Assembly: GCA_964535735.1 (NCBI GenBank)
Contig: CAZHTM010000010.1
Location: 1-64,000, forward strand
Reading direction: 5' to 3'
Source: J089 sp964535735
Lineage (GTDB): Bacteria; Fidelibacterota; Marinisomatia; Marinisomatales; J089
Length of the DNA stretch: 64,000 nt
A program made the translations under genes and the position numbers. The notes under the pieces are model-generated. The model ran no database searches. It was not told where the DNA came from and worked only from the letters and a program-made list of their open reading frames with translations. This document shows, one piece after another, positions 8,434-18,581 of this stretch. Each line of letters opens with the position of its first letter. The first letter of the stretch is position 1.

Positions 8434-11400
8434 ATGAAGAGACTAGCAGTCCTTGTTGCTGTAATTGTTCTCCCTGTGATGCTATTAGCTCAGACCAGTG
8501 GTAAGATTTCTGGTGTGGTTAAAAATGCAGACGGCCAGGCTTTGGCAGGTGCCAATGTTTTGGTTGAGGGAACAACTTTTGGCGCAGCAACAGACGCAAA
8601 TGGACAGTACTATATCCTGGATGTGCCTGTGGGAACGTATACCGTCCGTGCGGAATACATTGGATATAAAGCCTTGTCCATCAGTAACATTCGGGTCTCT
8701 GCAGATCTGACTACAAACGTGGATTTCTCGTTAGAGATATCTGCGGTAGCAGGACAGGAAGTCCGCGTAACTGCAGAGCGTCCCATTATTAACAAAAACG
8801 CGACCAATACAAATCGGATCATTGAGACGGAAGTGGTTCAAGCTCTTCCTGTTCGAAATGTCACAGATGTGGTAGATTTACAAACCGGTGTTGTAAATGG
8901 ACATGTTCGTGGTGGTCGGACCGGTGATAATGCTTATTACATCGATGGTGTTCTGGTCCGTAATAATTGGAATGGAAGCAACCTGACGGGTGCCCTGAGT
9001 CAACGTGGTACTCAGGAAATTTCGGTACAAACAGGTGGTTTTACAGCTGAATACGGAAACGCCAATGGTGGTATCGTTAATGTGGTGAGTAAAAGCGGTG
9101 CTTCCAAATTCAGTGGTTCCGCTGAATTCGTAACCGATCTGGGCTCAAAAACTGCCGGAACTGATAAAAATGCGATTTACAATTACGGCTATTCGGTGTT
9201 GAGTTTTGATGTGGGTGGTCCCCTGACAAAGGCTTTGCGTTTTTATCTGAATGTGGAGAAAGAAAAAGCAGATGATGCAGATCCTTCTCTCATTTCAATT
9301 CCCTATGCAGAAGTGACCGAATTTACCAGTTTGAGCAGTGCTGACAGCGCGATGATTTGGGTCGACGGAGATCCTGATAAAGGATTGAAGCCGGAAAATG
9401 TGTATTTCGAAATGTTCCAGAAAAATAATCAGTCCGACCCCGCACTTTTGGCCGCGGCCTACGCACAATATGGTGGATTTCCTTTGGATTCCTTACCAGC
9501 AGACTGGATCGATACAACTTACGTGCTGGCCAAAAATTACGAAGATCGTTATGGTCCCAAGCGGGGCGCTAGTCGTGAGCAATTGAAAGTCTCTGGAAAC
9601 GTAGTTCTGGATCTGAAACCCTTACGTTTAAAGGCTGGTGGATCCATGTTTAATTATTCCGAAGAGACGTATGAGCATACCTATGAGCTGATTAACTGGA
9701 AAAATATGCCCAAGTTTGATTCTTATTTGCGGTTGGGTTATTTAAACGGTACCATGACGCTTTCTCCCAAATCCTATATTCGAGGCATTGTTAGTCTGAA
9801 GAAGTATAACAATGAAGAATATAATAGAAATTGGGGGGATGATATCTTAGCCTATGGTCGGCGCACCACCGAAATTGGTTCGCCGAATTATTATTACCGC
9901 AGCCATGGCAAAAATACTTTGTCAGTCCCAGCGTTAATTAATTTTGCCGGTTACGGAGCACAATGGGGCCGTTATATCAAACGTTCTGAGGATACGTTTG
10001 GGTTACGGGCTGATTATGTAAACCAGATAAATGTGCATGAATTAAAAGGTGGATTGGAATACTACAATACTACTATTCGGTATTATCGTGTGAGCCAGGC
10101 CAGGGAAATTTATGAAAATGTGGCCAAGCTCGATACGGACTTTGATGGCACCCTGTCTTTAGATGAATTGGGTGATTACAATGCCGATGGTGCTATTAAT
10201 GATGCCGATTTGCTGGATTGGAAATACACCACATATCGGAATGCGTACACCTACAATATTGGTTACAATATTTTCGGTGATGAAACGGATAAATATGCAA
10301 TTGACGACCATAGTCAAGAACCGGGCAATGCGATACAAATGCGGTATTACATCGCTGATAAAATTGAACTTAGCGATGTAGTTATGAATTTGGGCTTGTC
10401 GTTTGAGTCTTTCAATCCCAATGCCTATGCTCCTGATTCTGATGGTGATGGAGAAGGTGATGACGCTGGTTTCGATAATTTGTATACATCGAATGGCCGG
10501 ATTGATCGTTCCCGCGCTGGAGCTGACGGTACGAATAAATGGGAGAAAGTACCCACCCAGACGGCAATACAACCTCGTGTTGGATTTGCTTTCCCAGTAA
10601 CAGACCAAACGGTATTTCATGCCCAATATGGTCAATATTGGCAAGCACCGCCCCTGGTTTACCTCTATTTGTCCGATTCGCGTCTGGCAGCGAACCTGAC
10701 TCAAGGTAATATGACTGTTTCACCGAACCCTACCTTAAAACCGGAAAAAACCACTTCCTATGAAATTGGTTTCACTCAGCAAATTGGCCAGCGGGCCGCT
10801 TTGGATGTTACCGGTTTCTATAAAGAAGTTCGGGATTACATCCTGATGAAAAACCGTGGTATTGAAAATCCGTCCATGTTGGATGGTTCGGAATTCAGTT
10901 GGTCTCAGTATGTGAATGGTGATTTTGGTGTAACGCAGGGATTTTCGTTCAACCTGAGAATGCGCAGGATTAAGGGCTTCATTGCAGACCTGAACTACAC
11001 GATGATGTGGGCCCGGGGAACAGGGTCTGATCCAGGTTCCAACTTTAATATTGCCTGGACTGGCGACACCTATCCCACAATTATTAACCGTCTGGACTTC
11101 GACCAGCGGCATACCGGTTCTCTGATGGTGGATTACCGCTCACCCGCGCGCACCGGTTTGTTCGCAGATTTCGGTGCGAATGCGATCTTTACCTTTGGAA
11201 GTGGAACCGCTTATACGCCCTCCATTAAGGAAAGCGCCGTCTTCGGACGGGGCTGGTACACTCCGGTGGCTGCGGTGAATTCTGGTAACCTTCCTTGGTC
11301 ACAGAATCTGGATATCCGGATTGATAAAGGTATCACCTTGGGCGGAGTTAAACTGAACGCCTATCTCCTGATTCGCAACGTGCTGAATTCGCAGAACGTG

Positions 11401-11598
11401 AACGAAGTGTATCCATCTAGTGGTCAAGCTGGAGAAGATGGCTGGCTTTCCACTCCCGAAGGACAGACCTGGCTGAATAGTCAATTGACCAACTATCCGA
11501 CGGTTGACGCCACCAGCTTATACCATGACCGGACAAATGAGCCGGGACGGTTTGGCATTCCTCGGATGGTTCGCTTTGGCGTAACCGTAAATATATAA
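8434..11598 (+). CDS. TonB-dependent receptor with carboxypeptidase-regulatory-like domain and EF-hand loops
   Basis: The 1054-residue outer-membrane protein has a signal peptide (1-20, ending LLAQ), a carboxypeptidase-regulatory-like domain (about 22-105), a plug domain (about 115-225) and a 22-strand-type barrel. Residues 567-578 (DTDFDGTLSLDE) match an EF-hand calcium loop at every ligand position, and 581-592 (DYNADGAINDAD) form a second, dockerin-like loop; a third acidic run begins at D668 (DSDGDGEGDD). These sit where surface loops are expected. It should take up or display a large ligand using TonB energy. GGAGGG lies 6 bases before the ATG, and the next gene follows after 21 bases. 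No SusD homologue is present. Confidence 0.93.
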   Translation: MKRLAVLVAVIVLPVMLLAQTSGKISGVVKNADGQALAGANVLVEGTTFGAATDANGQYYILDVPVGTYTVRAEYIGYKALSISNIRVSADLTTNVDFSLEISAVAGQEVRVTAERPIINKNATNTNRIIETEVVQALPVRNVTDVVDLQTGVVNGHVRGGRTGDNAYYIDGVLVRNNWNGSNLTGALSQRGTQEISVQTGGFTAEYGNANGGIVNVVSKSGASKFSGSAEFVTDLGSKTAGTDKNAIYNYGYSVLSFDVGGPLTKALRFYLNVEKEKADDADPSLISIPYAEVTEFTSLSSADSAMIWVDGDPDKGLKPENVYFEMFQKNNQSDPALLAAAYAQYGGFPLDSLPADWIDTTYVLAKNYEDRYGPKRGASREQLKVSGNVVLDLKPLRLKAGGSMFNYSEETYEHTYELINWKNMPKFDSYLRLGYLNGTMTLSPKSYIRGIVSLKKYNNEEYNRNWGDDILAYGRRTTEIGSPNYYYRSHGKNTLSVPALINFAGYGAQWGRYIKRSEDTFGLRADYVNQINVHELKGGLEYYNTTIRYYRVSQAREIYENVAKLDTDFDGTLSLDELGDYNADGAINDADLLDWKYTTYRNAYTYNIGYNIFGDETDKYAIDDHSQEPGNAIQMRYYIADKIELSDVVMNLGLSFESFNPNAYAPDSDGDGEGDDAGFDNLYTSNGRIDRSRAGADGTNKWEKVPTQTAIQPRVGFAFPVTDQTVFHAQYGQYWQAPPLVYLYLSDSRLAANLTQGNMTVSPNPTLKPEKTTSYEIGFTQQIGQRAALDVTGFYKEVRDYILMKNRGIENPSMLDGSEFSWSQYVNGDFGVTQGFSFNLRMRRIKGFIADLNYTMMWARGTGSDPGSNFNIAWTGDTYPTIINRLDFDQRHTGSLMVDYRSPARTGLFADFGANAIFTFGSGTAYTPSIKESAVFGRGWYTPVAAVNSGNLPWSQNLDIRIDKGITLGGVKLNAYLLIRNVLNSQNVNEVYPSSGQAGEDGWLSTPEGQTWLNSQLTNYPTVDATSLYHDRTNEPGRFGIPRMVRFGVTVNI

Positions 11599-11619
11599 GG
11601 TAAGCAATAAGAGGTTAAA

Positions 11620-14600
11620 ATGAGAACTTTACGAATTTTTACCACCCTATTGTTCCTTGGTTCGACGCTGTTGACGAGCGGCTTAAACGGGGCTGAGCCC
11701 GGTAATAGGATGCCGTCTCTCGCGAAACCATCCGTGTCGTCAACGGGGAACTTTGATGGGAACAGAGTCCGGGATGACCTGGAAAACAATGGAATGGTTG
11801 TGAGCCACCGGATTACAGGTCACTCCGGAATGGAATGGCCAAAGGATAACTTTACTTACACCGTATTTGCATCCGGTGTTTGGTTAGCTGGTAAAGTAAA
11901 TGGAGATATCCGGACGGCTACAGCAGAATACGGTCCCGAATTGGTTCCTGGTCCCTTTGGTAGCGATCAGAATTCTGGGGCCTACAAACTATATAAAGTG
12001 AGTAAGGCGGATCTGGCGGATCCACTCGCTAATGATGATTTTCAAAACTGGCCTGTGGGTGATGGCGCCCCCTGGGTTGATGAAGATGGTGATGGTGTTT
12101 ACACGCCCCTACCGCTTGGTCCAGACCATCCCGATTTTATCGGCGATCAGGTAATTTGGTATGTGGCCAATGACGGCGATCCCGTAGGACACTCTATCTT
12201 TGGCACACTGCCCTTAGGTGTGGAAGTTCAAACCACTATTTTTGGATTTGATCGTCCCGATGTCTTTGGGGATATGATGTTTGTAAAACAACTGATTATC
12301 AACAAGGGCGAAAACACCATTGAAGATATGTTCATGGGCTTGTGGTCTGATCCCGACTTGGGAGATGCCGGCGATGACTTTGTGGGTTGCGATACCACAT
12401 TGGGTATGGGTATCTGCTATAATGATGGTATAGATCAGGACTTTGCTGGTTATTCCGGAGGTACCCCTGCCGTGGGTTATGACTTCTTCCAGGGTCCCAT
12501 GGTTCCTTCTCCGGGAGATACAGCCTTAGCTTATGGACGGAGGATTCCTGGCTTTAAAAACCTAGAGATGACATCCTTCGTTAAATACATCAACGTTCAA
12601 AACGACCCGGTATGGAGTGATCCCAACGATGCCGTGGAAGTCTACAACCTGATGCAAGGATTTATGAAGGATGGAACTCCATATGATGTCAGTATCACTG
12701 GTGGTAGTCGATTTGTGCATCCCGGAGATCCCACGAAAAATGTAGATGCCAACGATTCGGAATATGTGGATTCAGATATCCATGCCTCTGGTGATCGTCG
12801 GTTCCTGATGAATGCGGGTCCCTTCACAATGGCCCCTGGTGATTCTCAGGAAGTAGTGTTTGGTATCTTTATGGCAGCAGCAGGTGGACCTCTGGATTCT
12901 TACCTGTATTTGAAACAGGTGGATGAGTTAGCCCAATTGGCTTATGATATCCAGTTTTCACTTCCCGCCTCACCTCCTGCTCCAGAGGTTAACATAACCA
13001 CTCTACCGGATGAAATTATCTTAACATGGGATGATGCCGCTGAGGGTTATTCGGTAACCGATGTCATTGATAAGTTGCCAGTGCCTGTCGCCTATGATAC
13101 CACATTCGGCACATCGTATGTGACCGATCCAAGTGGTGCCTATGCGATTTTAGACACACTCTTCACAACAGAAGACGATACCCTTTACTTGGTGCAAACC
13201 GTTGAGGCGATTGATACCACTTTTGGTGGAGAAAATACGACCTTTAATTTTGAAGGGTATAACGTGTATCAATTGGAGACAGCATCAGGAACTGGTGCCT
13301 CCAAATTGATCGCTACCTATGATTTGGTCAACGGTATCAAAGAAATCTATGATGATGTCTTTGATGCAAGTTTCGGAGAAACAATCAATCGTCGTGTACA
13401 GTTCGGGACTGATTCAGGGATCAAACGTTATATTCATATAACCAATGATGCCTTAAATAATGGAGCCCCGCTAAAGACCAACCGGGAATACTATTTTGCG
13501 GTAACAGCTTATGGATATAACCCATATGGTATCCCCAAAACGTTGGAAAGCAATCCACAAGTTTTGGCGATTCGTCCGCAAGTTCCCACGGTATGGGCAT
13601 CAACCGACAGCAGTGCGGTTTTCGGTTCCGATATCTCTTGGACACATTCGGAAGGTAATTCTGATGGTAATCTGGAGTTGACAGTTATCGATCCCACCGC
13701 TCTTACCGGTGATGAGTACGAAGTATATTTTGACTGGCAACACTATTACCTTGATGTGGATGGGGTATGGAAAACCACTAACTACCCGGATTCAGTCGGT
13801 AAAATTATGTTGGGTAAAATCGTTGACTGCTCTGGATCTACGATTACAGCGGCGGCGATTGTGTCAGCAGATGTTGGAACTGTCGATCTTACCTTCACCT
13901 TTGATATGGATTGCGGTGACAACTGGGTAGATGGAATCAAAGTTGACCTACCGGATGATTTAACCATCAATAGTTGGGGTACTGTTGGTGATTGTAGCTA
14001 TCCGCAATATGGTCAAAATTGCGTAAATATGGATGGAACGCTGGATGCTGCAACCAATTCCATTACTTGGGGTGATAGTGCCCGTACGACCTTTGGTATG
14101 ATTGAGGGTGGTACAGTCTTTACAGTTAACATTGCCCCACCGGCCGGCTACCCCTTCAGCATTGACTGGCAGGTTTGGGATGATGGTTATGACGGTACCA
14201 TCGTTGATGCTATTGGAACCACGACAGTGACTGAATTGGGATATGAATTTAAATCCCTGTTAGAATGGAATGTTAAAAACGCCAGCACAGGTGATGTTCT
14301 TGTTCAGCATCAAACCATGCAAAGCGGACATTTTGACGATGCCATTGTTGATGGAAAATTCGTTGAAGGTCATGATCTCTTGGGTGCAGGCGCCAATCCC
14401 ATTGTGGATGGTGTTCAGGTCGCTGTGAATGGCGCACCAGCCGATTTAAAATGGATCGGCGTAACAGCCAATGCAGATGGTCCTTTGGCTTCTCCTGTTG
14501 ACGCTTTAGCCTGGTGGTATTTCCCCAGCTACTTGATTGCTGGTGGTGATTATACCAATCAACAGGTAACCACAGACGCCACATGGTTTTTCAATGTAGG

Positions 14601-15606
14601 ACCCATGTATGGTGTAGATGAAGACGCATTGATGGACTATGTCTTTATGTACACTGGTGGTTATGGCGCTCCTGGTGGTTCAGGTGTCCAATGGCTTGTT
14701 CCCGATGATTTTGAAATACGATTTACGGGTAATGGGAAAGCCATTGACTATTGGGGAACAGGTGGTCTTGTGGATGTTCCATTTGAATGGTGGAATATTG
14801 GTGATGCCAGTGATCCCAGCGATGATTTCCAGTTAATCCCCTATCTTCTTGATGAAGATGGAAACGGGATTTGGAATTTGCAGTATGGGTATGATGAAGC
14901 TGATCATGGTACATCAGGTGGATCGAATGATCCTTGGACCGACCGTGTCTATGTATTAAGTCCGGTTGACGAAACACCAGGATCACAAGGCTATGATAAC
15001 TTTATAGCCGGCGTTTCTGCGGGATCGGCCTTACCCCCATGGTATGCACAACCTGGCGATAACGACCCAGGTGGTCCTATGGATGCCTGGCTTGCATTTG
15101 CCCGGACTGTGTTTATGAACTGGAATGGTGGTGACGTTACTGTCGCTACATCCCCAGCAGATTACAATGCTGAGAGCCCGGAAACGGGAACGATCTTCCA
15201 GATATCCACTACAAAACCCAATACGGCCAACGACGCTTTTACCTATAATACGGCAAGTCGTAAGGGTGAGTTTGTGGCGTACAAACCGGATAAAATCAAT
15301 GTTTGGCCCAATCCTTACTTTGGGTATAATCCGGAGGAACGGACCCCGGTAGATCAACAGATGCAATTCACACATCTGCCTGAAACAGGAAACTGTACTA
15401 TTCGAATCTTCGATCTGGCTGGTACACCAGTACGTCGGATTGAACACAACGATGCAGGTAGCCAGTTTGAAGTTTGGGATCTGCGTAATAACTACGGTAT
15501 TCCAGTGGCCAGCGGTATGTATATCGCTCACATTGAGACGGATGCCGGTGAGCAGGTCCTTAAATTGGCAGTTGTGATGCCTGAACAAAGACTCGATGTC
15601 TATTAA
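11620..15606 (+). CDS. large secreted protein with FlgD-Ig/type IX-secretion-like C-terminal domain
   Basis: The 1328-residue product begins with a signal peptide (1-24). It contains calcium-loop-like acidic segments such as DEDGDGVYTP, a fibronectin-type-III-like region (about 450-640, interrupted by an insertion), a cysteine-containing beta domain (about 710-870) and a long glycine/aspartate-rich region. The last 90 residues read like a type IX sorting or FlgD-Ig module: WPNPYFG, IRIFDLAGTPVRRI, then VASGMYIAHIETDAG. It probably is exported to the surface and works with the TonB receptor upstream and the PorV-like protein downstream. No enzymatic motif was recognised, so binding or scaffolding is as likely as catalysis. 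Confidence 0.8.
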   Translation: MRTLRIFTTLLFLGSTLLTSGLNGAEPGNRMPSLAKPSVSSTGNFDGNRVRDDLENNGMVVSHRITGHSGMEWPKDNFTYTVFASGVWLAGKVNGDIRTATAEYGPELVPGPFGSDQNSGAYKLYKVSKADLADPLANDDFQNWPVGDGAPWVDEDGDGVYTPLPLGPDHPDFIGDQVIWYVANDGDPVGHSIFGTLPLGVEVQTTIFGFDRPDVFGDMMFVKQLIINKGENTIEDMFMGLWSDPDLGDAGDDFVGCDTTLGMGICYNDGIDQDFAGYSGGTPAVGYDFFQGPMVPSPGDTALAYGRRIPGFKNLEMTSFVKYINVQNDPVWSDPNDAVEVYNLMQGFMKDGTPYDVSITGGSRFVHPGDPTKNVDANDSEYVDSDIHASGDRRFLMNAGPFTMAPGDSQEVVFGIFMAAAGGPLDSYLYLKQVDELAQLAYDIQFSLPASPPAPEVNITTLPDEIILTWDDAAEGYSVTDVIDKLPVPVAYDTTFGTSYVTDPSGAYAILDTLFTTEDDTLYLVQTVEAIDTTFGGENTTFNFEGYNVYQLETASGTGASKLIATYDLVNGIKEIYDDVFDASFGETINRRVQFGTDSGIKRYIHITNDALNNGAPLKTNREYYFAVTAYGYNPYGIPKTLESNPQVLAIRPQVPTVWASTDSSAVFGSDISWTHSEGNSDGNLELTVIDPTALTGDEYEVYFDWQHYYLDVDGVWKTTNYPDSVGKIMLGKIVDCSGSTITAAAIVSADVGTVDLTFTFDMDCGDNWVDGIKVDLPDDLTINSWGTVGDCSYPQYGQNCVNMDGTLDAATNSITWGDSARTTFGMIEGGTVFTVNIAPPAGYPFSIDWQVWDDGYDGTIVDAIGTTTVTELGYEFKSLLEWNVKNASTGDVLVQHQTMQSGHFDDAIVDGKFVEGHDLLGAGANPIVDGVQVAVNGAPADLKWIGVTANADGPLASPVDALAWWYFPSYLIAGGDYTNQQVTTDATWFFNVGPMYGVDEDALMDYVFMYTGGYGAPGGSGVQWLVPDDFEIRFTGNGKAIDYWGTGGLVDVPFEWWNIGDASDPSDDFQLIPYLLDEDGNGIWNLQYGYDEADHGTSGGSNDPWTDRVYVLSPVDETPGSQGYDNFIAGVSAGSALPPWYAQPGDNDPGGPMDAWLAFARTVFMNWNGGDVTVATSPADYNAESPETGTIFQISTTKPNTANDAFTYNTASRKGEFVAYKPDKINVWPNPYFGYNPEERTPVDQQMQFTHLPETGNCTIRIFDLAGTPVRRIEHNDAGSQFEVWDLRNNYGIPVASGMYIAHIETDAGEQVLKLAVVMPEQRLDVY

Positions 15607-15624
15607 TACGGAAGGAGTTCAATA

Positions 15625-16680
15625 ATGACTAGCAAAATAACAAGGCTCTTCCTGATCGGATCTTTTACAGCATCAGCATTGTTCGCAGGAACCATTCGTT
15701 CACAAGGTACCTCTGGAGCATCACAGCTGTTAATACCAGTGGGTGCCGAGAATATCGCCACAAGTAGTGCAAATGTTGCCACAGTAAGCGGGGTTGAGGC
15801 TTTATACCTCAACCCGGCCGGCGTGGCTCGTTTCAATAAGGGCTTTCAAGGCACAGCCTCGACCCTGAACTACATTGCCGATATAAAACTGACCTATGCT
15901 GGTTTTGTGACCAATTTAGGACGAGTAGGTTCGTTTGGATTGGCGCTGAAATCCTTGGATTTCGGTGAGATTCCTGTAACTACCGCCGATGCAACAGAAG
16001 GAACAGGAGAAACCTTTTCTCCAACATTCATCACCGTAATGGCCAATTACTCAAAATCCTTTGCCGATCGTGTAGAATTTGGAGTAAATGCCAAGGTGAT
16101 CAATGAAACGATTATCAATACTAGTGCTACCGGTTTAGCAGTGGATTTGGGTGTTCAGTATAAGTTTGCTGATCTTCCCATGTCTTTTGGTATAGTATTG
16201 AGAAATCTTGGAAGTCGGATGGAATACACCGGATCAGACTTGGAACAGAAACTAACGCCTGAAGATGCCCAGTCTGGTACTATCAAGGAAAACTTCCGGG
16301 TAAAGAGTCAAGACTTTGACCTCCCGGCGGTTTTGGATATTTCAGTCAATTACACAGTATTCCCGGGTTTAGATGTAATGGGTTCATTCCGCAATTACAG
16401 CTTTGGATCGAATAGCAACAGTGTTGCTGTTAAATATTCAATTGCAGGTCTGGGCTGGATTGCCGCTGGATCATCGTTTCAATCCATAACAGATACCAAG
16501 CCGGATAATATAAGTAATGCTGTGTGGGATGAATGGACAAAAACACCCTTTGGTGCCTCTTTTGGAGCTGGCGTCAACGTGCCATTAGGCGGCATGAATT
16601 TGGGAGTTGCCTATTCTATTCGAACCGCTGTAGACTATTTCAGTAATAATAGTGCTTTGCAGTTATCACTGGAATTCTGA
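15625..16680 (+). CDS. PorV/PorQ-family outer-membrane protein
   Basis: This 351-residue protein has a signal peptide followed by GASQLLIPVGA and GVEALYLNPAG, the conserved N-terminal signature of PorV/PorQ-family (FadL-fold) barrels. PorV accepts type IX cargo at the outer membrane in Bacteroidota. An AAGGAG ribosome-binding site precedes the ATG, and the gene lies 18 bases after a gene encoding a protein with a type IX-like C-terminus. That placement supports a dedicated cargo-receptor role. The operon ends at the terminator at 16698-16727. Confidence 0.88.
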   Translation: MTSKITRLFLIGSFTASALFAGTIRSQGTSGASQLLIPVGAENIATSSANVATVSGVEALYLNPAGVARFNKGFQGTASTLNYIADIKLTYAGFVTNLGRVGSFGLALKSLDFGEIPVTTADATEGTGETFSPTFITVMANYSKSFADRVEFGVNAKVINETIINTSATGLAVDLGVQYKFADLPMSFGIVLRNLGSRMEYTGSDLEQKLTPEDAQSGTIKENFRVKSQDFDLPAVLDISVNYTVFPGLDVMGSFRNYSFGSNSNSVAVKYSIAGLGWIAAGSSFQSITDTKPDNISNAVWDEWTKTPFGASFGAGVNVPLGGMNLGVAYSIRTAVDYFSNNSALQLSLEF

Positions 16681-16697
16681 TACACAGAAACATCAAC

Positions 16698-16727
16698 AAA
16701 AAAGGGCTTCTTTCGAAGCCCTTTTTT
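16698..16727. terminator. strong bidirectional intrinsic terminator
   Basis: The hairpin has GGGCTTC (16704-16710) pairing with GAAGCCC (16715-16721) around a TTTC loop, flanked by an A run on the left and a T run on the right, so it works in both directions. It closes the TonB/PorV operon and the convergent gene at 16753-17424. Confidence 0.95.
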
Positions 16728-16752
16728 GTTACCACAATTTCAAGGTATTTAA

Positions 16753-17424
16753 TTAATAAAATTGAGTATCCATTTGCCGAGCCTCCTGTTCATTTTGATA
16801 CTGGTACCATTTTCGTTGTTTTAAAATAAGCGCGGTACCAGTAGCTGCTACCAACATTTGAATCTGAGGTTCAAGATTAGGGAGGACGTAGAACGATTCT
16901 TCATTAGTATTGGCAACATCTACCAGAGCCACCAATTGGTCATTATAGGTCAATGTATATCCCATAAGCACATTTTTTAAAAGAAAGTGCTTCTTTTTAG
17001 ACTCAAAATAACTAGTTACTACCAAACGATTATCCAAACGAGTTACCAATGTGTCGACCATATTCCATTTATATAACGGATTACGGATATCCTGTAAAGT
17101 AAACCGTATTTTTTCTTCCCAGGCACTACGAAGAGGAAATTCACACCAGCAATTCCACTTATATCCCATAGCATCTTCTATAGTAAACTCGAATGATTTG
17201 ACATCATAGGATAAATCTTTGTAATCCGTCATCAGGATTCGGCCTTCCCGATCGAAGATATCAAATACATGAAATTGACCAAAATCCAAGCTCCATGAAT
17301 TTTCATATCCTCGAATCGGGACATGAATTGCATTTTGGAGTTCTACAGGGACATCAATTTGTAAGTGGTAAGCACAGGCCGTAAAGGTCAGCGCTACCAA
17401 TCCCGCGGATAGGCATGTCTTCAT
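16753..17424 (-). CDS. hypothetical lipoprotein
   Basis: The 223-residue product has a short signal peptide with lipobox FTAC (Cys17), so it is a predicted lipoprotein. The mature part is mostly beta-strand with aromatic residues, including YKWNCWCEFP. I do not recognise the family. It lies 92 bases after the M23 lipoprotein gene on the same strand and may belong to its transcript, although an inverted repeat lies between them (17454-17479). It ends at the shared terminator at 16698-16727. Confidence 0.7.
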   Translation of the reverse strand: MKTCLSAGLVALTFTACAYHLQIDVPVELQNAIHVPIRGYENSWSLDFGQFHVFDIFDREGRILMTDYKDLSYDVKSFEFTIEDAMGYKWNCWCEFPLRSAWEEKIRFTLQDIRNPLYKWNMVDTLVTRLDNRLVVTSYFESKKKHFLLKNVLMGYTLTYNDQLVALVDVANTNEESFYVLPNLEPQIQMLVAATGTALILKQRKWYQYQNEQEARQMDTQFY

Positions 17425-17453
17425 TAAAGCTCCTAGGTGGGTGTTGGGTAATT

Positions 17454-17479
17454 GTCAGGTAAGATAACATTGTCCTGAC
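17454..17479. repeat. inverted repeat between the M23 and lipoprotein genes
   Basis: GTCAGG at 17454-17459 pairs with CCTGAC at 17474-17479, with a 14-base loop. There is no T run, so it is either a weak attenuator or an operator for the downstream lipoprotein gene. Confidence 0.35.
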
Positions 17480-17516
17480 CGTCAAAATTAGACCTTTTCA
17501 TAGGGGGATGCACTAA

Positions 17517-18581
17517 TTATTCAGCAGATGCAGATGAGGAAAATATCGAGTGCAAAAAAGAATGGAGGATGTCATCGGGGATTCCCTGTCCTAAATAGAT
17601 TTCGCCAGCAGAGTTTTGAAATACCATTTCCCAGTGAAGATGCGCTCCATTCCGGCTACCATGAGTGGCAGGTTCGGTACCCGTATTTCCAGAGGATCCG
17701 ATTATTTGCCCTGCTTTAACAATGTCTCCAGGTTGAAGCGTGGACGGGATATGGGATAAGTGTGCGTAAATGGAAACGACCCGATATCCAGGTAACATAT
17801 TAAGTCCATGATCGATAACAACTGACTTGCCTAAAAGCCGAAAAAAATATATATCTGCTGGAGTAAATCCGACATCATGAGCTTCATTTAATAGTGCATT
17901 GAAAATCTCTGTTGAGTTTTCTTTGAAATGATGATTAGCAAAAATCACTACACCCTGAGCGACCGCTCTAACAGGAGTACCCCAATTGGCTAGAAAATCA
18001 ATCCCGCGGTGGATTCCATTTCGATAATTCCGTGGCGCATTGGGAAGAAGATCCAGTGAAGAAGGTACTGGTACACCTTCGCACGGGAGTAATAATCGAA
18101 ATGAATCAGGTAATTGAGGTGTACTAAAATTTGTTATTCGGATGCGTTGTGTTTTAGTGTTATTTAAAAGAGAATCCCGAAGATGAACAAACAGGGTAGT
18201 GTCTAAATGAAAAAGCAATGATATTTCAGAGGAGTTGCGGTTCAATTGATCCAATATGTATTTGCGTGGATAGGAACTGGACAAGGCAGTAAAGTGGTAA
18301 AATACGGTATCCGTTAAGCTCGCATTTTTATGTATCCACAAAGTGGAACATATTCGAGCTGTCGAAGGATAAGTGAAAGTCAAATCCCTGGGTGATGACG
18401 TTGATCCAATTGGAAATTGTAGAGTGAGAATCAGAGAATCAGGCGAATAATAACTAAAGGGACTTGAATAATTCAAAGATTCAAATGGGTTAGTAACCCA
18501 TACTGGGTTGCATCCCTCAAAAAGAATTAAACCAAAAAATCCTAGTGTAAGGAAAAGATATCGTTTAACTGGCCAATTCAA
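17517..18581 (-). CDS. M23-family (LytM) metallopeptidase lipoprotein
   Basis: The 354-residue product has a signal sequence with lipobox FEGC (Cys24). A beta-rich domain follows, then a complete C-terminal M23 domain. The zinc and catalytic residues are visible: H191 and D195 in HRGIDF, H274 in YAHLS, and H314/H316 in AHLHWEM. It should cut peptidoglycan cross-bridges or peptides in the periplasm. An insertion of about 40 residues lies between the first two motifs (about 215-255). It overlaps the AroQ-like gene by 17 bases, so the two are probably co-translated. Confidence 0.88.
   Translation of the reverse strand: MNWPVKRYLFLTLGFFGLILFEGCNPVWVTNPFESLNYSSPFSYYSPDSLILTLQFPIGSTSSPRDLTFTYPSTARICSTLWIHKNASLTDTVFYHFTALSSSYPRKYILDQLNRNSSEISLLFHLDTTLFVHLRDSLLNNTKTQRIRITNFSTPQLPDSFRLLLPCEGVPVPSSLDLLPNAPRNYRNGIHRGIDFLANWGTPVRAVAQGVVIFANHHFKENSTEIFNALLNEAHDVGFTPADIYFFRLLGKSVVIDHGLNMLPGYRVVSIYAHLSHIPSTLQPGDIVKAGQIIGSSGNTGTEPATHGSRNGAHLHWEMVFQNSAGEIYLGQGIPDDILHSFLHSIFSSSASAE

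Noticed and set aside
10159..10704. 181-codon minus-strand open frame
   Set aside because: It is antisense to the clear barrel region of the TonB receptor, has no recognisable domain and arises from codon composition.
15031..15588. 185-codon minus-strand open frame
   Set aside because: It is antisense to the type IX-like C-terminal part of the secreted protein, has no family resemblance and lacks a start-site context.
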